Assembly (NCBI RefSeq): GCF_000373265.1
Contig: NZ_KB890768.1
Span: forward strand, 62,001-126,000
Reading direction: 5' to 3'
Length of the DNA stretch: 64,000 bases
Origin: Pontibacter roseus DSM 17521
GTDB lineage: Bacteria > Bacteroidota > Bacteroidia > Cytophagales > Hymenobacteraceae
Shown one piece after another: positions 53,500 to 61,496 of the stretch (position 1 is its first letter; each line of letters begins with the position of its first letter). Under the pieces are notes generated by a model, which saw nothing but the letters and a program-made list of their open reading frames with translations, had not been told where the DNA came from and did no database searches. Position numbers and translations under genes: made by a program.

Positions 53500-54300
53500 A
53501 TGAAGAAAACCTTACTCCTGCTCACCTCCACCTTCACGCTACTGACTCTTCACACCGCTCAGGGGCAACAGGCCGCTATACCCAGGCTGGAAGTCGCCAA
53601 GGGAGAGACTTACGTGGTGCACGAAAACAATATACTAGTCGTGGACACGCTTATCATGCATGACAAGGCTACAATCAAATTTGCAAGTGACCTACCCGCT
53701 GAACTAGGTGCCAGAATGGCTTATGTTGGTGACAATTGCCTTATTACGACGAAGGGTGCCGATGGCAAAAACAGTAAAGCTAGTAAACTTGGATTAGCCT
53801 CACTACCAGGGCGGCCAGGTACAGCAGCTGAAACCGGCAAACCAAGCACAGACGGTGAGGATGGGGGGCACCTTGAATTGGATATGCACTTCATGGAGCT
53901 TGGCAGACTCACGATTGATACCCGTGGAGGCAAAGGCGGAAATGGAGCCAAGGGCGCTAACGGACGTAGACCTATAAGTGAGTCCAACAATCAAATCGGG
54001 TATGGTAACAATACTGCCAGATATCTAGTCTCCGGCGACCCATCGACAAATGGTAAACCAGGCACTCCAGGAGGGTTCGGTGGAAATGGCGGAAACGTAA
54101 AGCTAACTTACAGCACCCACAACTTTACACCTTCCTTCAACCAGCCTCAAAATCATCGAAGTATAACCATATTGTATAGAGGTGGAGAAAATGGTGTCTC
54201 TGGCAAAGCAGGAAAGTCTTATATTAATCACGACATAGCCGTAGAAGCCATTCCGGTGGCTGCCGTGAAAAAGAACTCACTTGATGGTATAGTTAGCTAA
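53500..54300 (+). CDS. Secreted Gly-rich protein with collagen-like stretches
   Basis: 266 residues. Signal peptide ends near AQGQ (residue 23). After a beta-rich part come several Gly-x-x runs: GRPGTAAETGKPSTDGEDGG, RGGKGGNGAKGANGRRP, NGKPGTPGGFGGNGGN and GGENGVSGKAGKS. No named family. The base composition is more AT-rich than that of neighbouring genes, which may indicate foreign origin. A surface or adhesive role is conceivable but unproven. Confidence 0.75.
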   Translation: MKKTLLLLTSTFTLLTLHTAQGQQAAIPRLEVAKGETYVVHENNILVVDTLIMHDKATIKFASDLPAELGARMAYVGDNCLITTKGADGKNSKASKLGLASLPGRPGTAAETGKPSTDGEDGGHLELDMHFMELGRLTIDTRGGKGGNGAKGANGRRPISESNNQIGYGNNTARYLVSGDPSTNGKPGTPGGFGGNGGNVKLTYSTHNFTPSFNQPQNHRSITILYRGGENGVSGKAGKSYINHDIAVEAIPVAAVKKNSLDGIVS

Positions 54301-54574
54301 TAAAGGCTGATTAACAAAAATATCAAGAGCGTATATTTCCTGTGAAGTCAGGAACCCCAACAGCACCCGCTGGTGATTTAACCTGTAGCTTCTCACTTTC
54401 ACTTATAGCACAAGCCTCTGACTTATACATTTGCAGGAGCTATTGCCTTATAAATGCGGAGTGGCAAATTACTGGAAATTCATTACCTTTAACTCTCGGC
54501 CATAAGCACTACAAGGCCTTGTGCCGACATTCATGAGAGGCTATCTTCTCTCTTCTGCTCACAGAGGACTACAC

Positions 54575-55006
54575 ATGAAAGTACAGGAACTCAAAACCGC
54601 GACAGGCAAACTCTTCCTGACCATCTATTTCGATGAGCAGGAGAACTGGGTCTACAACGACTGGTCGGGTTACGTGTCTCCTGAGAACGTGGAACAGGGA
54701 AGCCTGGCAGTTCTGGCTGCTTTGGAGAAGTACAAAGTCCCTTACGGCCTGAACGATAACCGCCACCTGGTAGGCCGTTGGGACCAATCCGTGGATTGGA
54801 TAGAGCAGCAATGGATACCACGTGCCACGGCTGCCGGCCTCCGCTATTACGCCCACGTGGTGGACGGAGAGTCGTTCGCGGCTGCCTCATCGGCCGATAT
54901 GCTGAACAGGGTGCAAGGACGGTTCCGTATGCGTATCTTCCAGGATATGCAGGAGGCCAGAGACTGGCTCCGGTCCTGCCGTGACGGAGCAGGAGCCGAT
55001 TCCTGA
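54575..55006 (+). CDS. STAS/SpoIIAA-like protein (paralogue of 26580)
   Basis: 143 residues from the ATG at 54575. Pattern shared with the product of 26580: FLTIYFDEQENWVYNDWSGY, LNDNRHLVGRWDQSVDWIEQ, then WIPRATAAGLRYYAHV. Stand-alone protein without a phosphorylation motif that I can identify. The 274 bp upstream (54301-54574) holds no supported gene. Confidence 0.78.
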   Translation: MKVQELKTATGKLFLTIYFDEQENWVYNDWSGYVSPENVEQGSLAVLAALEKYKVPYGLNDNRHLVGRWDQSVDWIEQQWIPRATAAGLRYYAHVVDGESFAAASSADMLNRVQGRFRMRIFQDMQEARDWLRSCRDGAGADS

Positions 55007-55082
55007 CGCCGCTGCCTTAGCCTCTGCGTGAAACTATTTCACGGCTTTTCTACTTTAAGGTAGTGCACATTCAAACAATTAC

Positions 55083-55367
55083 ATGAGCAACGGATTCAAC
55101 GTACCTGAAAAGGTGATATATGTTTGCACGGGCAGCAAGTGCAAGAAGAAAGGCGGCAAGGAAATCGGTAAAACCCTCCGGAACCTCATCAAGGACATGG
55201 GGCTGAAAGGAAAGGTGGAAGTGGTGAAGACCGAATGCACCGACCGCTGCGACTTTGCCCCCGTCATGAGCTTCCAGCCAGATAACGCGTGGCTTAGCTA
55301 TACCACGGAAGAGAAAGCCAAACAGGCGTTCCAGGACCACATCATTCACTCAGACAAGACAGTATAA
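55083..55367 (+). CDS. Thioredoxin-fold [2Fe-2S] ferredoxin-like protein
   Basis: 94 residues. Four Cys in the thioredoxin-like ferredoxin order: Cys15 and Cys20 (VCTGSKC), Cys52 and Cys56 (ECTDRC). This is the small (2Fe-2S) ferredoxin family, probably an electron carrier or cluster sensor in the cytosol. It sits next to ferritin, which may reflect a shared iron-related role. Confidence 0.88.
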   Translation: MSNGFNVPEKVIYVCTGSKCKKKGGKEIGKTLRNLIKDMGLKGKVEVVKTECTDRCDFAPVMSFQPDNAWLSYTTEEKAKQAFQDHIIHSDKTV

Positions 55368-55368
55368 A

Positions 55369-55408
55369 AAAGCGAAAGCCTTTGGATTGCTCCAAAGGCT
55401 TTCGCTTT
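55369..55408. terminator. Terminator with 18-bp perfect stem
   Basis: Arms 55369-55386 and 55391-55408 are exact complements around TTGC, between the converging ferredoxin-like and ferritin genes. Confidence 0.85.
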
Positions 55409-55425
55409 AAATAGGTATACCTAGA

Positions 55426-55962
55426 TTAATCTTCGTAGGTGTTCTCGTACTTGATTTTAGGTACGCGCTTGTCAATCTCGTACTGGCCGGTGCCTTCCTC
55501 TCCAATCACCTCAAACAGTTCCAGCGCACGGCGTGCCACGTATTCCTCTTCAATCTGCTCATTCAGGAACCACTGTAGGAAGGTAAACGTCACATAGTCC
55601 TTCGTCTTCATGCACTTGTCGGCAATGCGGTTGAACGACTGCGTTACGGCAATCTCCTGCTGCAGGGCCTGCTCAAACACGCCTCTGAAAGAATCAAACT
55701 CAATCTGTGTGCCCGTCACGTCCGGCGACACGGCTCTGCCGCCCATATCAGACACGTATTTGAACAGGCGTAGCATGTGCTCCCGCTCCTCATCCGACTG
55801 CTTCTTGAAGTATCCGGCGCTGAAGTCGAAGCCATTTCGGTCGCACCAAGCCGACATAGCCAGGTACATGGCAGAAGCATCGGCCTCCATCTTAATCTGC
55901 TCGTTCAGCACTCTCTCTATTTCCTCGGTAAGAGACGTTCTTAGCCTTAGTAAATCCTTCAT
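55426..55962 (-). CDS. ftnA: Ferritin
   Basis: 178 residues. Four-helix ferritin with ferroxidase residues in NEQIKMEADASAMYLAM, SDEEREHMLRLFKYV (EExxH) and FLNEQIEEEYVARRAL. Prokaryotic non-haem ferritin that oxidises Fe(II) and stores iron as a 24-mer in the cytosol. The leader carries the word TATACCT directly before the ATG. Confidence 0.95.
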   Translation of the reverse strand: MKDLLRLRTSLTEEIERVLNEQIKMEADASAMYLAMSAWCDRNGFDFSAGYFKKQSDEEREHMLRLFKYVSDMGGRAVSPDVTGTQIEFDSFRGVFEQALQQEIAVTQSFNRIADKCMKTKDYVTFTFLQWFLNEQIEEEYVARRALELFEVIGEEGTGQYEIDKRVPKIKYENTYED

Positions 55963-56099
55963 AGGTATAGGGTCTTTTTCTTTTTCAAAATCTCAGGTCA
56001 GCCCAACACTGGGCATCCCTTTTTCTTACCATCAAGTTAGGTATAATGTTCTGTAAACGGATATAGAAAAAGAAATATGGAAGCAGTCTAAATAAAAAA

Positions 56100-56120
56100 A
56101 GCACAGCGGCTGGCTGTGCT
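56100..56120 (-). terminator. Intrinsic terminator
   Basis: AGCACAGC pairs with GCTGTGCT around a 5-nt loop. On the minus strand TTTTTTTA follows, 24 nt after the stop at 56145. Confidence 0.7.
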
Positions 56121-56144
56121 AAAACTAGGTGAGAAGAGGTATGG

Positions 56145-56531
56145 CTAGGCGGTGATGGGCAGCAGGCATTCATGCAGCATCCGGTTCAGCTCCAGCGTGA
56201 AGCGGGCACCTGCCAGCAGCTCCCTAAGGTCGCACAATTCGGTGAGCGTGAGCACATAGCAACGGTCACAGCCACAAATCGAAACGATTTCGAAATCAGA
56301 GGAACGGGAAGGGTCTACCACCATCGACTCCAGGTCTATGCTATCTACAGTCTGCTTCAGGCGCAGGAAGGTATCTACTTTGAGGACGGAAAGCGTACCG
56401 GCGAAGTTGAGCACCAGGCGGCTCTTGCGGTCACATTGGTATACGGCTCCGGCGGCGTTGGCATAAATCTCGACTAATTCTGCGGCGACCTGCATCTTCT
56501 CTCCTATATTCGCTGTGGCTGTTGTCATCAT
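56145..56531 (-). CDS. Small protein of unknown function with CxxC
   Basis: 128 residues, two adjacent ATG codons at the start. No signal peptide. A pair of Cys in CGCDRCY (about residue 87) and further Cys near the C-terminus could bind metal. No family recognised. It has the best promoter in the window (56539-56570). Only about 8 nt separate the -7 box from the ATG, so the transcript is probably leaderless or starts at the second ATG. Confidence 0.7.
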   Translation of the reverse strand: MMTTATANIGEKMQVAAELVEIYANAAGAVYQCDRKSRLVLNFAGTLSVLKVDTFLRLKQTVDSIDLESMVVDPSRSSDFEIVSICGCDRCYVLTLTELCDLRELLAGARFTLELNRMLHECLLPITA

Positions 56532-56538
56532 AACGCTA

Positions 56539-56570
56539 CAAAGGTAGGTTCTATTTAGAATCAGTCCAAA
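56539..56570 (-). promoter_or_regulatory. Promoter TTTG - N20 - TACCTTTG
   Basis: On the minus strand TTTG (56567-56570), 20 nt, TACCTTTG (56539-56546): a full consensus Bacteroidota promoter, a few bases before the ATG. Confidence 0.8.
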
Positions 56571-56613
56571 TAAATTTAGATGATATTCATCACCACCTAT
56601 ACCTGCTATACCT

Positions 56614-56988
56614 ATGGCACATGAACTAGAGAAAGTGAACCTGGCCGAGAAGTTCGCCCAGATATCCGATTACTGGAACCCACGCATCGCCGGCGAGTTA
56701 AATGGCCAGCAGGTGAAACTGGCAAAATTCAAAGGCCCATTCGAGTGGCACCACCACGAGCATGAGGACGAGTTGTTCCTAGTGATAAAAGGCAGCTTCG
56801 ATATGGAATTCCGAGACAAAACCATCACCGTGAACCCGGGTGAGTTCCTGATTGTACCGCGCGGCGTGGAACACCGTCCGGTGGCACCAGACGAAGCGGA
56901 GGTGCTGCTGTTTGAGCCCGCCTCCACGGTGAACACCGGCAACCTGCCCGAGAGCGAACGCACCCGCACCAACCTGGAGCGGCTGTAA
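56614..56988 (+). CDS. Cupin-domain protein
   Basis: 124 residues, one small cupin barrel. Motif 1 is WHHHEHEDELFLVIKGSF (metal-binding His and Glu) and motif 2 is PGEFLIVPRGVEHRP (His). Such mini-cupins bind a metal and act as isomerases, dioxygenases or sensors; function unknown. The ATG is preceded immediately by TATACCT, twice in tandem spacing (CTATACCTGCTATACCT). Confidence 0.9.
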   Translation: MAHELEKVNLAEKFAQISDYWNPRIAGELNGQQVKLAKFKGPFEWHHHEHEDELFLVIKGSFDMEFRDKTITVNPGEFLIVPRGVEHRPVAPDEAEVLLFEPASTVNTGNLPESERTRTNLERL

Positions 56989-56996
56989 CGAATAAG

Positions 56997-58034
56997 CTAT
57001 ACCTGCAGCTTGGTCTTCCGGAGAATGGTCTTGAGGTTGAGGCGAACGAGGTCGCCCATGTGAGTGCACTTCAGGAAATCGTCGCACTGGTGGTGCCGGG
57101 CGAGTTCCTGCTTCAGTCTTTCTATCTTCTCAGGGGTGGAGATGGTGTCGTGGCGCATGCAGTCCACCAAGTCCTTGAGGCGGTAACGGGCGGTGCGCAG
57201 GCGCCGGAAAATCAGCGTCCGCTCCTCGTTCTGGTACTGCTTCACAGTCTCAGGCTTCAGGAGCTTGAGCACCAGCTCCACTATCACGTTATTGTCTTTG
57301 AAGAACTGCGGCAGGTACATGCTCTTTCGACCTTCATAAGACTGCTGGTCGAAGTCGATGGGCCGCACCCGGTACTGCTCATCCTCAAAATCCGGCGTGA
57401 TGTCTATGACATAATTGTAGGAGCGCATGTCGCCGAGCAGGCGCACGAAGCAGCGTTCGTTGAACTTTACAAACTCTTTAGCAATGCGCACCTTGTTCGT
57501 GCTGGGCCGGTTCAGGAAGTCTTTGATGAAGATATCGCCAGGTATACCGGCAATGTGCTCCTCGATGAGCGTGTTGCCATGTGCCAGGTAGTTGATGCGG
57601 TTCGGCGACAGGATGTACTCCAGCTCCAGCCCGTAGATGCGGGAGGCATCTGCCCGTTTCACATAAAAATAGTCGTAGTTGTCGTTGAGCTGGTTCATGA
57701 TCTGCACCCGGAACGGATTGGAATTCCCGAAGGTGCAGTAGTCGATGCGGGAAACGTACAGGTGCTCCATCACCGACATATCGCCATCGGTTTTGAGCAG
57801 CGCGTAAATCTGCGTCAGCCCTTTGTTCAGTTCCGCCTGCGCCTGCTGGTCAAACATCACCGTCTCCCACAGCGTATCCTGCCCCTTTTTATCATAGTAT
57901 GGGAAGGCGTCGGTGTAATGCACCAGGTCCTCGTAGAGCACGGGCAGCTTAGTTTCGCGGTCGTAATCGCGCAGGTAGGCCCGCAGGCATTCTGAAATAG
58001 GGTAAAACTGCTTCTTTTTGGAGATGGTGTTCAA
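56997..58034 (-). CDS. Protein of unknown function, weakly kinase-like
   Basis: 345 residues, soluble, no signal peptide. Segments LAHGNTLIEEHIAGIPGDIF and RMRSYNYVIDITPDFE-like (seen as LLGDMRSYNYVIDITPDF) followed by VRPIDFDQQSYEG resemble the phosphate-binding and metal-binding parts of protein-kinase-like folds. The invariant Lys/Asp set is not clear. It lies downstream of the LytTR regulator on the same strand with a 227-bp gap. Treat it as conserved hypothetical. Confidence 0.7.
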   Translation of the reverse strand: MNTISKKKQFYPISECLRAYLRDYDRETKLPVLYEDLVHYTDAFPYYDKKGQDTLWETVMFDQQAQAELNKGLTQIYALLKTDGDMSVMEHLYVSRIDYCTFGNSNPFRVQIMNQLNDNYDYFYVKRADASRIYGLELEYILSPNRINYLAHGNTLIEEHIAGIPGDIFIKDFLNRPSTNKVRIAKEFVKFNERCFVRLLGDMRSYNYVIDITPDFEDEQYRVRPIDFDQQSYEGRKSMYLPQFFKDNNVIVELVLKLLKPETVKQYQNEERTLIFRRLRTARYRLKDLVDCMRHDTISTPEKIERLKQELARHHQCDDFLKCTHMGDLVRLNLKTILRKTKLQV

Positions 58035-58236
58035 GGAGCTTAGGAGTTAGAGCGTTTGGGAGGCAAGCGTTAGAGAGAATGGATTCTGATGAACCTCTAC
58101 GGAAAAGGCAGGAAATATGCTACGTGTTAAGGTATAGAAATCATACCACTTTTGCTATACCTGGCTGTCTCTGCGCAATTGGTAAAATAAGGAAATCTGG
58201 CCAAGCCCCTTTGTACGGCTTACTCTTCCCTCCGTC

Positions 58237-58275
58237 TTCGACTCTCTAACTCCTAAACTCGCTAACTCTCCAACA
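58237..58275. repeat. TAACTC-type short repeat at the response-regulator 3' end
   Basis: Degenerate copies of CTAACTC (CTCTCTAACTCC, CGCTAACTCTCC) span the stop codon of the regulator gene. Related sequence lies inverted at about 58040-58075 and again at 63371-63390, just after another gene. Confidence 0.6.
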
Positions 58276-58999
58276 GGTTATTCTGCCCGAGCACCTGCAG
58301 CACGTCGTTTTTGTAGAAGCGACCAATCGGAATCTCGGTTTTGCCAATGTCCACGGCGGTGGCCGAGAAGGCCTGTATCTTGTCGAGGGCGACGATGAAG
58401 GAGCGGTGAATGCGCAGGAATTTCCCGGCTGGCAGTTTCTCTTCCAGGAAGGAGATTTTCTGGTAGGAGATAATTTCTTTTGTCTCCGTCTTCACCCGGA
58501 TATAGTCTTTCAGGCTCTCGATGTACAGGATGTCGGAGAGCATGACCTTCACCATTTTCTTGTCGGCCTTGAGGTAGATAAACGCCTCCCGGTAGTCCGG
58601 TTCAGGCTGCAGGATGGCGGCCGGCGCTGCCAGATTGCTTTTGGGTTCTACGGGCGACACTTTGGCTACGGCCTTCAGAAACCGCTCAAAGGCAATGGGT
58701 TTGAGTAGGTAATCCACGGCGTTGAGGTCGTAGCTGTCCAGGGCGTAGTCACGGTAGGCGGTTGTGAAGATGACCCGCGGCGGGCTGGGCAGCGACTTCA
58801 GGAAGTCTATCCCGTTGAGCTTCGGCATCTGGATATCCAGGAACATCAAATCGATGTGCTCGGTCTGCAGGCAGGTATAGGCCTCCACGGCATTGCTGCA
58901 GCGGCACACGAGTTCCAGGTTGTCGAGGCGCTCTATAAAGGTCTCCAGCACATCAAGCGCCAGGGGTTCGTCGTCTACTATCAGGCAGCGGAGTTTCAT
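58262..58999 (-). CDS. LytTR-family response regulator
   Basis: 245 residues. Receiver domain with LIVDDEPLAL (acidic pocket), phospho-acceptor Asp 55 in LMFLDIQMP, and FTTAYRDYALDSYDLNAVDYLLKP with the conserved Lys. The C-terminal LytTR DNA-binding domain has ILYIESLKDYIRV and FLRIHRSFIVALDKI. It is the partner of the histidine kinase at 59266 on the same strand. LytTR regulators often control envelope genes; targets are not visible here. Confidence 0.95.
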   Translation of the reverse strand: MKLRCLIVDDEPLALDVLETFIERLDNLELVCRCSNAVEAYTCLQTEHIDLMFLDIQMPKLNGIDFLKSLPSPPRVIFTTAYRDYALDSYDLNAVDYLLKPIAFERFLKAVAKVSPVEPKSNLAAPAAILQPEPDYREAFIYLKADKKMVKVMLSDILYIESLKDYIRVKTETKEIISYQKISFLEEKLPAGKFLRIHRSFIVALDKIQAFSATAVDIGKTEIPIGRFYKNDVLQVLGQNNLLES

Positions 59000-59265
59000 G
59001 TTCTATCTATGGCTTTGGCACAAGGTATAAACGGCGCCAGGTGATTTCGTATTGGGTGTTGATTTCTCTTTTGGCTATACCTGTAGAAGGACCTACCCCT
59101 GACCCTCCCTAGAAGGAAATTATGCTTCTATCACTGTCCTGCCGACAAGGGAAGGAATGAGAGAGAAAACTCTCCCCTCGAAAGGGCGGGGGATGTCAAC
59201 CGTTCCCGATTCTCACTCGGACGAGCAAGGTGGGTAAACCATCAAGCAGGCGATTCAACAGCCGT
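59000..59265. other. Intergenic region with repeat fragment
   Basis: 266 bp between kinase and regulator genes. The part 59164-59200 (CTCTCCCCTCGAAAGGG) is a diverged copy of the hairpin module in repeats A and B. No gene seen. The separation suggests the regulator may have its own promoter. Confidence 0.55.
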
Positions 59266-60375
59266 TCATTCCTCGCCTAGGTCCAGTTCCAGTTGCACGG
59301 CGTAACTCTCGGCTTCATCCTCCACTTCCAAGGTATAACGGCCTTCGTAGAGCAGTTCCAGGCGGCGCTGCACGTTCTTAAGCCCTATACCGGAGGCGAA
59401 GTCGCGGTGGCTCTTGCTGGCTTTCTCGAGGCACTTGCAGTTCTCCACCAGCACCGTCAGCTTGTCTCCCTGCACCTTCACGTCCACCCGAATCCAGGCG
59501 TTCTCGGTCTCGGTACTCACGCCGTGCTTGAAGGCATTCTCTACGAAAGGCAACAGCATCATGGGCGCAATCAGCTTGCCTGCTATACCTCCGGACTCAG
59601 TATAAGTAATATCTACGCGGTTGCCGTAGCGGATGCGCTCCAAGGCAATGTAGTTCTGGATGTAGTTCAGCTCCTTCTCGAGCGGTACTTTGGCGGCAGC
59701 GGCGTCATAGAGCATGTAGTCCATCAGGCCCGACAGCTTGAGCACCACCTCCGGCGCGTTCTCCGACTTCTTGAGCGTGAGCGAGTACAGGCTGTTGAGG
59801 GTGTTAAAGAGGAAGTGCGGGTGAATCTGCCCTTTGAGAAACTTAAGCTCGGCCTCCAGTTTGTCCTGCGCCAGCGCCTGCGCCGACTGCTGGTGGCTAT
59901 ACCAGTTCTTGAGCAGGTAAATGGCCGCCGAAATAGACACCAGATAGCCCAGATTGACCACGTTCTTGACGAAGCGGTAGAGCGTCAGGTTGTCTTCGGT
60001 GCAGGTGGTGGGGCAGATGAGCGGGTGTATCAAAATCGGCATGAGCACGAACTGCATGAGCGTACCGATGGCCAGCATCATCAGGAGCAGGTATACGAAA
60101 AACTCCAGGTAGCGCTTCTGGAGCAGGTACTGCGGCATCAGGAAATACATGTTGAAATACACCAGCGTTATTTTGAAAGGCAGCTCGATGAGCTCAATCA
60201 TGAAGGCGTTGTAGTAGTCGTCAATGTAGCTACCGTAGAGCAGGCCGAAAAAGCAGACGTAGCCTGTCCAGAAGAACAGGTGCAGCAGCAGTCGGTTTTG
60301 GGTTATGTTCCGGATGTCGGGCAGGCTCCAGGGCCTCACGTCCAGCGCCCGCTCCGCATTGAGTTTCACGTCCAT
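59266..60375 (-). CDS. LytS/YehU-type sensor histidine kinase
   Basis: 369 residues. Four membrane helices (about 28-48, 65-85, 92-115, 138-156) replace a periplasmic sensor. The His_kinase domain carries QIHPHFLFNTLNSL (184-197; His 187 likely phosphorylated), and the ATPase domain has MMLLPFVENAFKHG (N-box) and GIGLKNVQRRL (G-box). Cognate kinase of the LytTR regulator downstream. A TACCTTTG box ends 5 nt before the ATG, so the transcript may be leaderless. Confidence 0.94.
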   Translation of the reverse strand: MDVKLNAERALDVRPWSLPDIRNITQNRLLLHLFFWTGYVCFFGLLYGSYIDDYYNAFMIELIELPFKITLVYFNMYFLMPQYLLQKRYLEFFVYLLLMMLAIGTLMQFVLMPILIHPLICPTTCTEDNLTLYRFVKNVVNLGYLVSISAAIYLLKNWYSHQQSAQALAQDKLEAELKFLKGQIHPHFLFNTLNSLYSLTLKKSENAPEVVLKLSGLMDYMLYDAAAAKVPLEKELNYIQNYIALERIRYGNRVDITYTESGGIAGKLIAPMMLLPFVENAFKHGVSTETENAWIRVDVKVQGDKLTVLVENCKCLEKASKSHRDFASGIGLKNVQRRLELLYEGRYTLEVEDEAESYAVQLELDLGEE

Positions 60376-60794
60376 GTGGCAAAGGTACGGTTTCTCAGGT
60401 TTAAGTCCCTAGGCAGCAGCCGGTTTTAGACAAGCCGCTATACCTTCAGCCTTAACCGCGCCTGCCGTGCCACTAACGGTTTACGCTCGCTATACCTGCC
60501 ACACAGCAATAGGAAGCTGCTGCTGTTGGCGAAGCATGCAACTTTTGGAAAGGTATAGAGAACTCAGTGAGGTATGGGTGGCAAAGTCACAATAGCTTTC
60601 TTATTCAGAATAGAGGCTTTATTGCCAATACAACTTCTTTTATGGTTTTCCTCCTACTCAACCAAATTTTCAATATATTAGCATAGCCTTATATCGTGTG
60701 CAGGGGCAAAAGGGGAGACCCACTCCACATATTGTGCAGATAGTAGGAGTAGGTACTCCTGCTAGCAGGTAGTTAGGGGGAATAAGTAATCAAT
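60376..60794. other. Intergenic region with palindromes
   Basis: 419 bp. It holds the kinase -7 box at its left end. It becomes AT-rich after 60600. At 60745-60769 two overlapping palindromes occur: AGGAGTA/TACTCCT around GG, and CCTGCTAGCAGG. GTTAGGG follows at 60772. No gene seen. Confidence 0.55.
60380..60387 (-). promoter_or_regulatory. -7 element of the histidine kinase gene
   Basis: TACCTTTG on the minus strand is 4-5 nt before the ATG, implying a leaderless or nearly leaderless mRNA. The -33 box is unclear. Confidence 0.45.
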
Positions 60795-61319
60795 ATGAAA
60801 ATAATTCTTTCTATACTTCTCATACTCTCATCTGTCGTTGCCTTTGCACAGAAGAAAAACCGAAGCTACTATAGTGGGTTAGGGAAAGAAATAGCCAATG
60901 AAAAATTAAAAGTATATCTGGATAGTCTTAAGACTTCACTTCTTACAGACACAGTTAATTTCAAAAGGAGTGATTTAGTGCATACTTCTACTGGTACAAG
61001 AAATACAAAACTGACATCACCATTGATTAAAGTCAATGGCAAGTTCTCTTACAAACTGGATATAATAGAAGGAAATAAAGTAGCAGAATTTACAGAACAG
61101 TTACTCGACTATGAATTAATTGATAGAGTGGCTGTAGTGGAGCCTAAAGCCTCTCAAGCTATTTATGGAAGTCTTGGTGAGCATGTCACAATACTAATTA
61201 CGACTAAAAAGACAAGGAAATTTAACCCACAAGTTGCTGGTTTGGTTCTGGACAAAAAGAGTGGGTACGGCGATAACTTTAGTCAAAGAAAACAAGGGGA
61301 AATATTGCTTAGTCACTAA
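60795..61319 (+). CDS. Small secreted protein with a TonB-receptor-plug-like domain
   Basis: 174 residues. Signal peptide ends AFAQ (residue 19). Residues 76-138 recall the plug domain of SusC-type receptors: SPLIKVNGK, then AIYGSLGEHVTILITTKK, matching the usual AIYGSRGANGVILITTK pattern. No barrel follows, so it is a stand-alone plug-like module. Composition is clearly AT-richer than the surroundings (many ATT, AAA, AAT codons), and the word TATACC is missing from it. Possibly acquired by transfer; binding partner unknown. Confidence 0.78.
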   Translation: MKIILSILLILSSVVAFAQKKNRSYYSGLGKEIANEKLKVYLDSLKTSLLTDTVNFKRSDLVHTSTGTRNTKLTSPLIKVNGKFSYKLDIIEGNKVAEFTEQLLDYELIDRVAVVEPKASQAIYGSLGEHVTILITTKKTRKFNPQVAGLVLDKKSGYGDNFSQRKQGEILLSH

Positions 61320-61331
61320 AAATCAAATCCC

Positions 61332-61488
61332 CTAACAAGGTGCAGCTTTAACCCTTGCTACGCATTGGGCAGTCCGTTGATATGAATGAGAACCTAGGGC
61401 TTTTAAATGAATTGATAATAATAAAGCCATCAAAACTAAAGGGGAAATCCTTGCTCCGCTACGGGTTCCGGCTGCACTAATCCGTTAG
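61332..61488. repeat. Imperfect inverted repeat with attC-like ends
   Basis: It begins CCTAACAAGG..TGCAGC and ends GCTGCACTAATCCGTTAG, whose reverse complement (CTAACGGATTAGTGCAGC) matches the start with a short gap. Inside, AACCCTTGCTACGC faces GCTCCGCTACGGGTT. It starts 12 bp after one stop codon and ends 8 bp before the next ATG, as integron attC sites do. At 157 bp it is longer than most attC sites. No integrase is present in the window. Confidence 0.45.
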
Positions 61489-61496
61489 AATTAACT

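Noticed and set aside
53500..54300. Calling the Gly-rich gene a true collagen
   Set aside because: The Gly-x-x runs are short and interrupted, too few for a stable triple helix.
57060..57995. 311-codon open frame on the + strand
   Set aside because: Antisense to the gene at 56997-58034, which has the normal codon pattern.
59293..60429. 378-codon open frame on the + strand
   Set aside because: Antisense to the histidine kinase, with a Val/Glu/His-rich composition typical of shadow frames.
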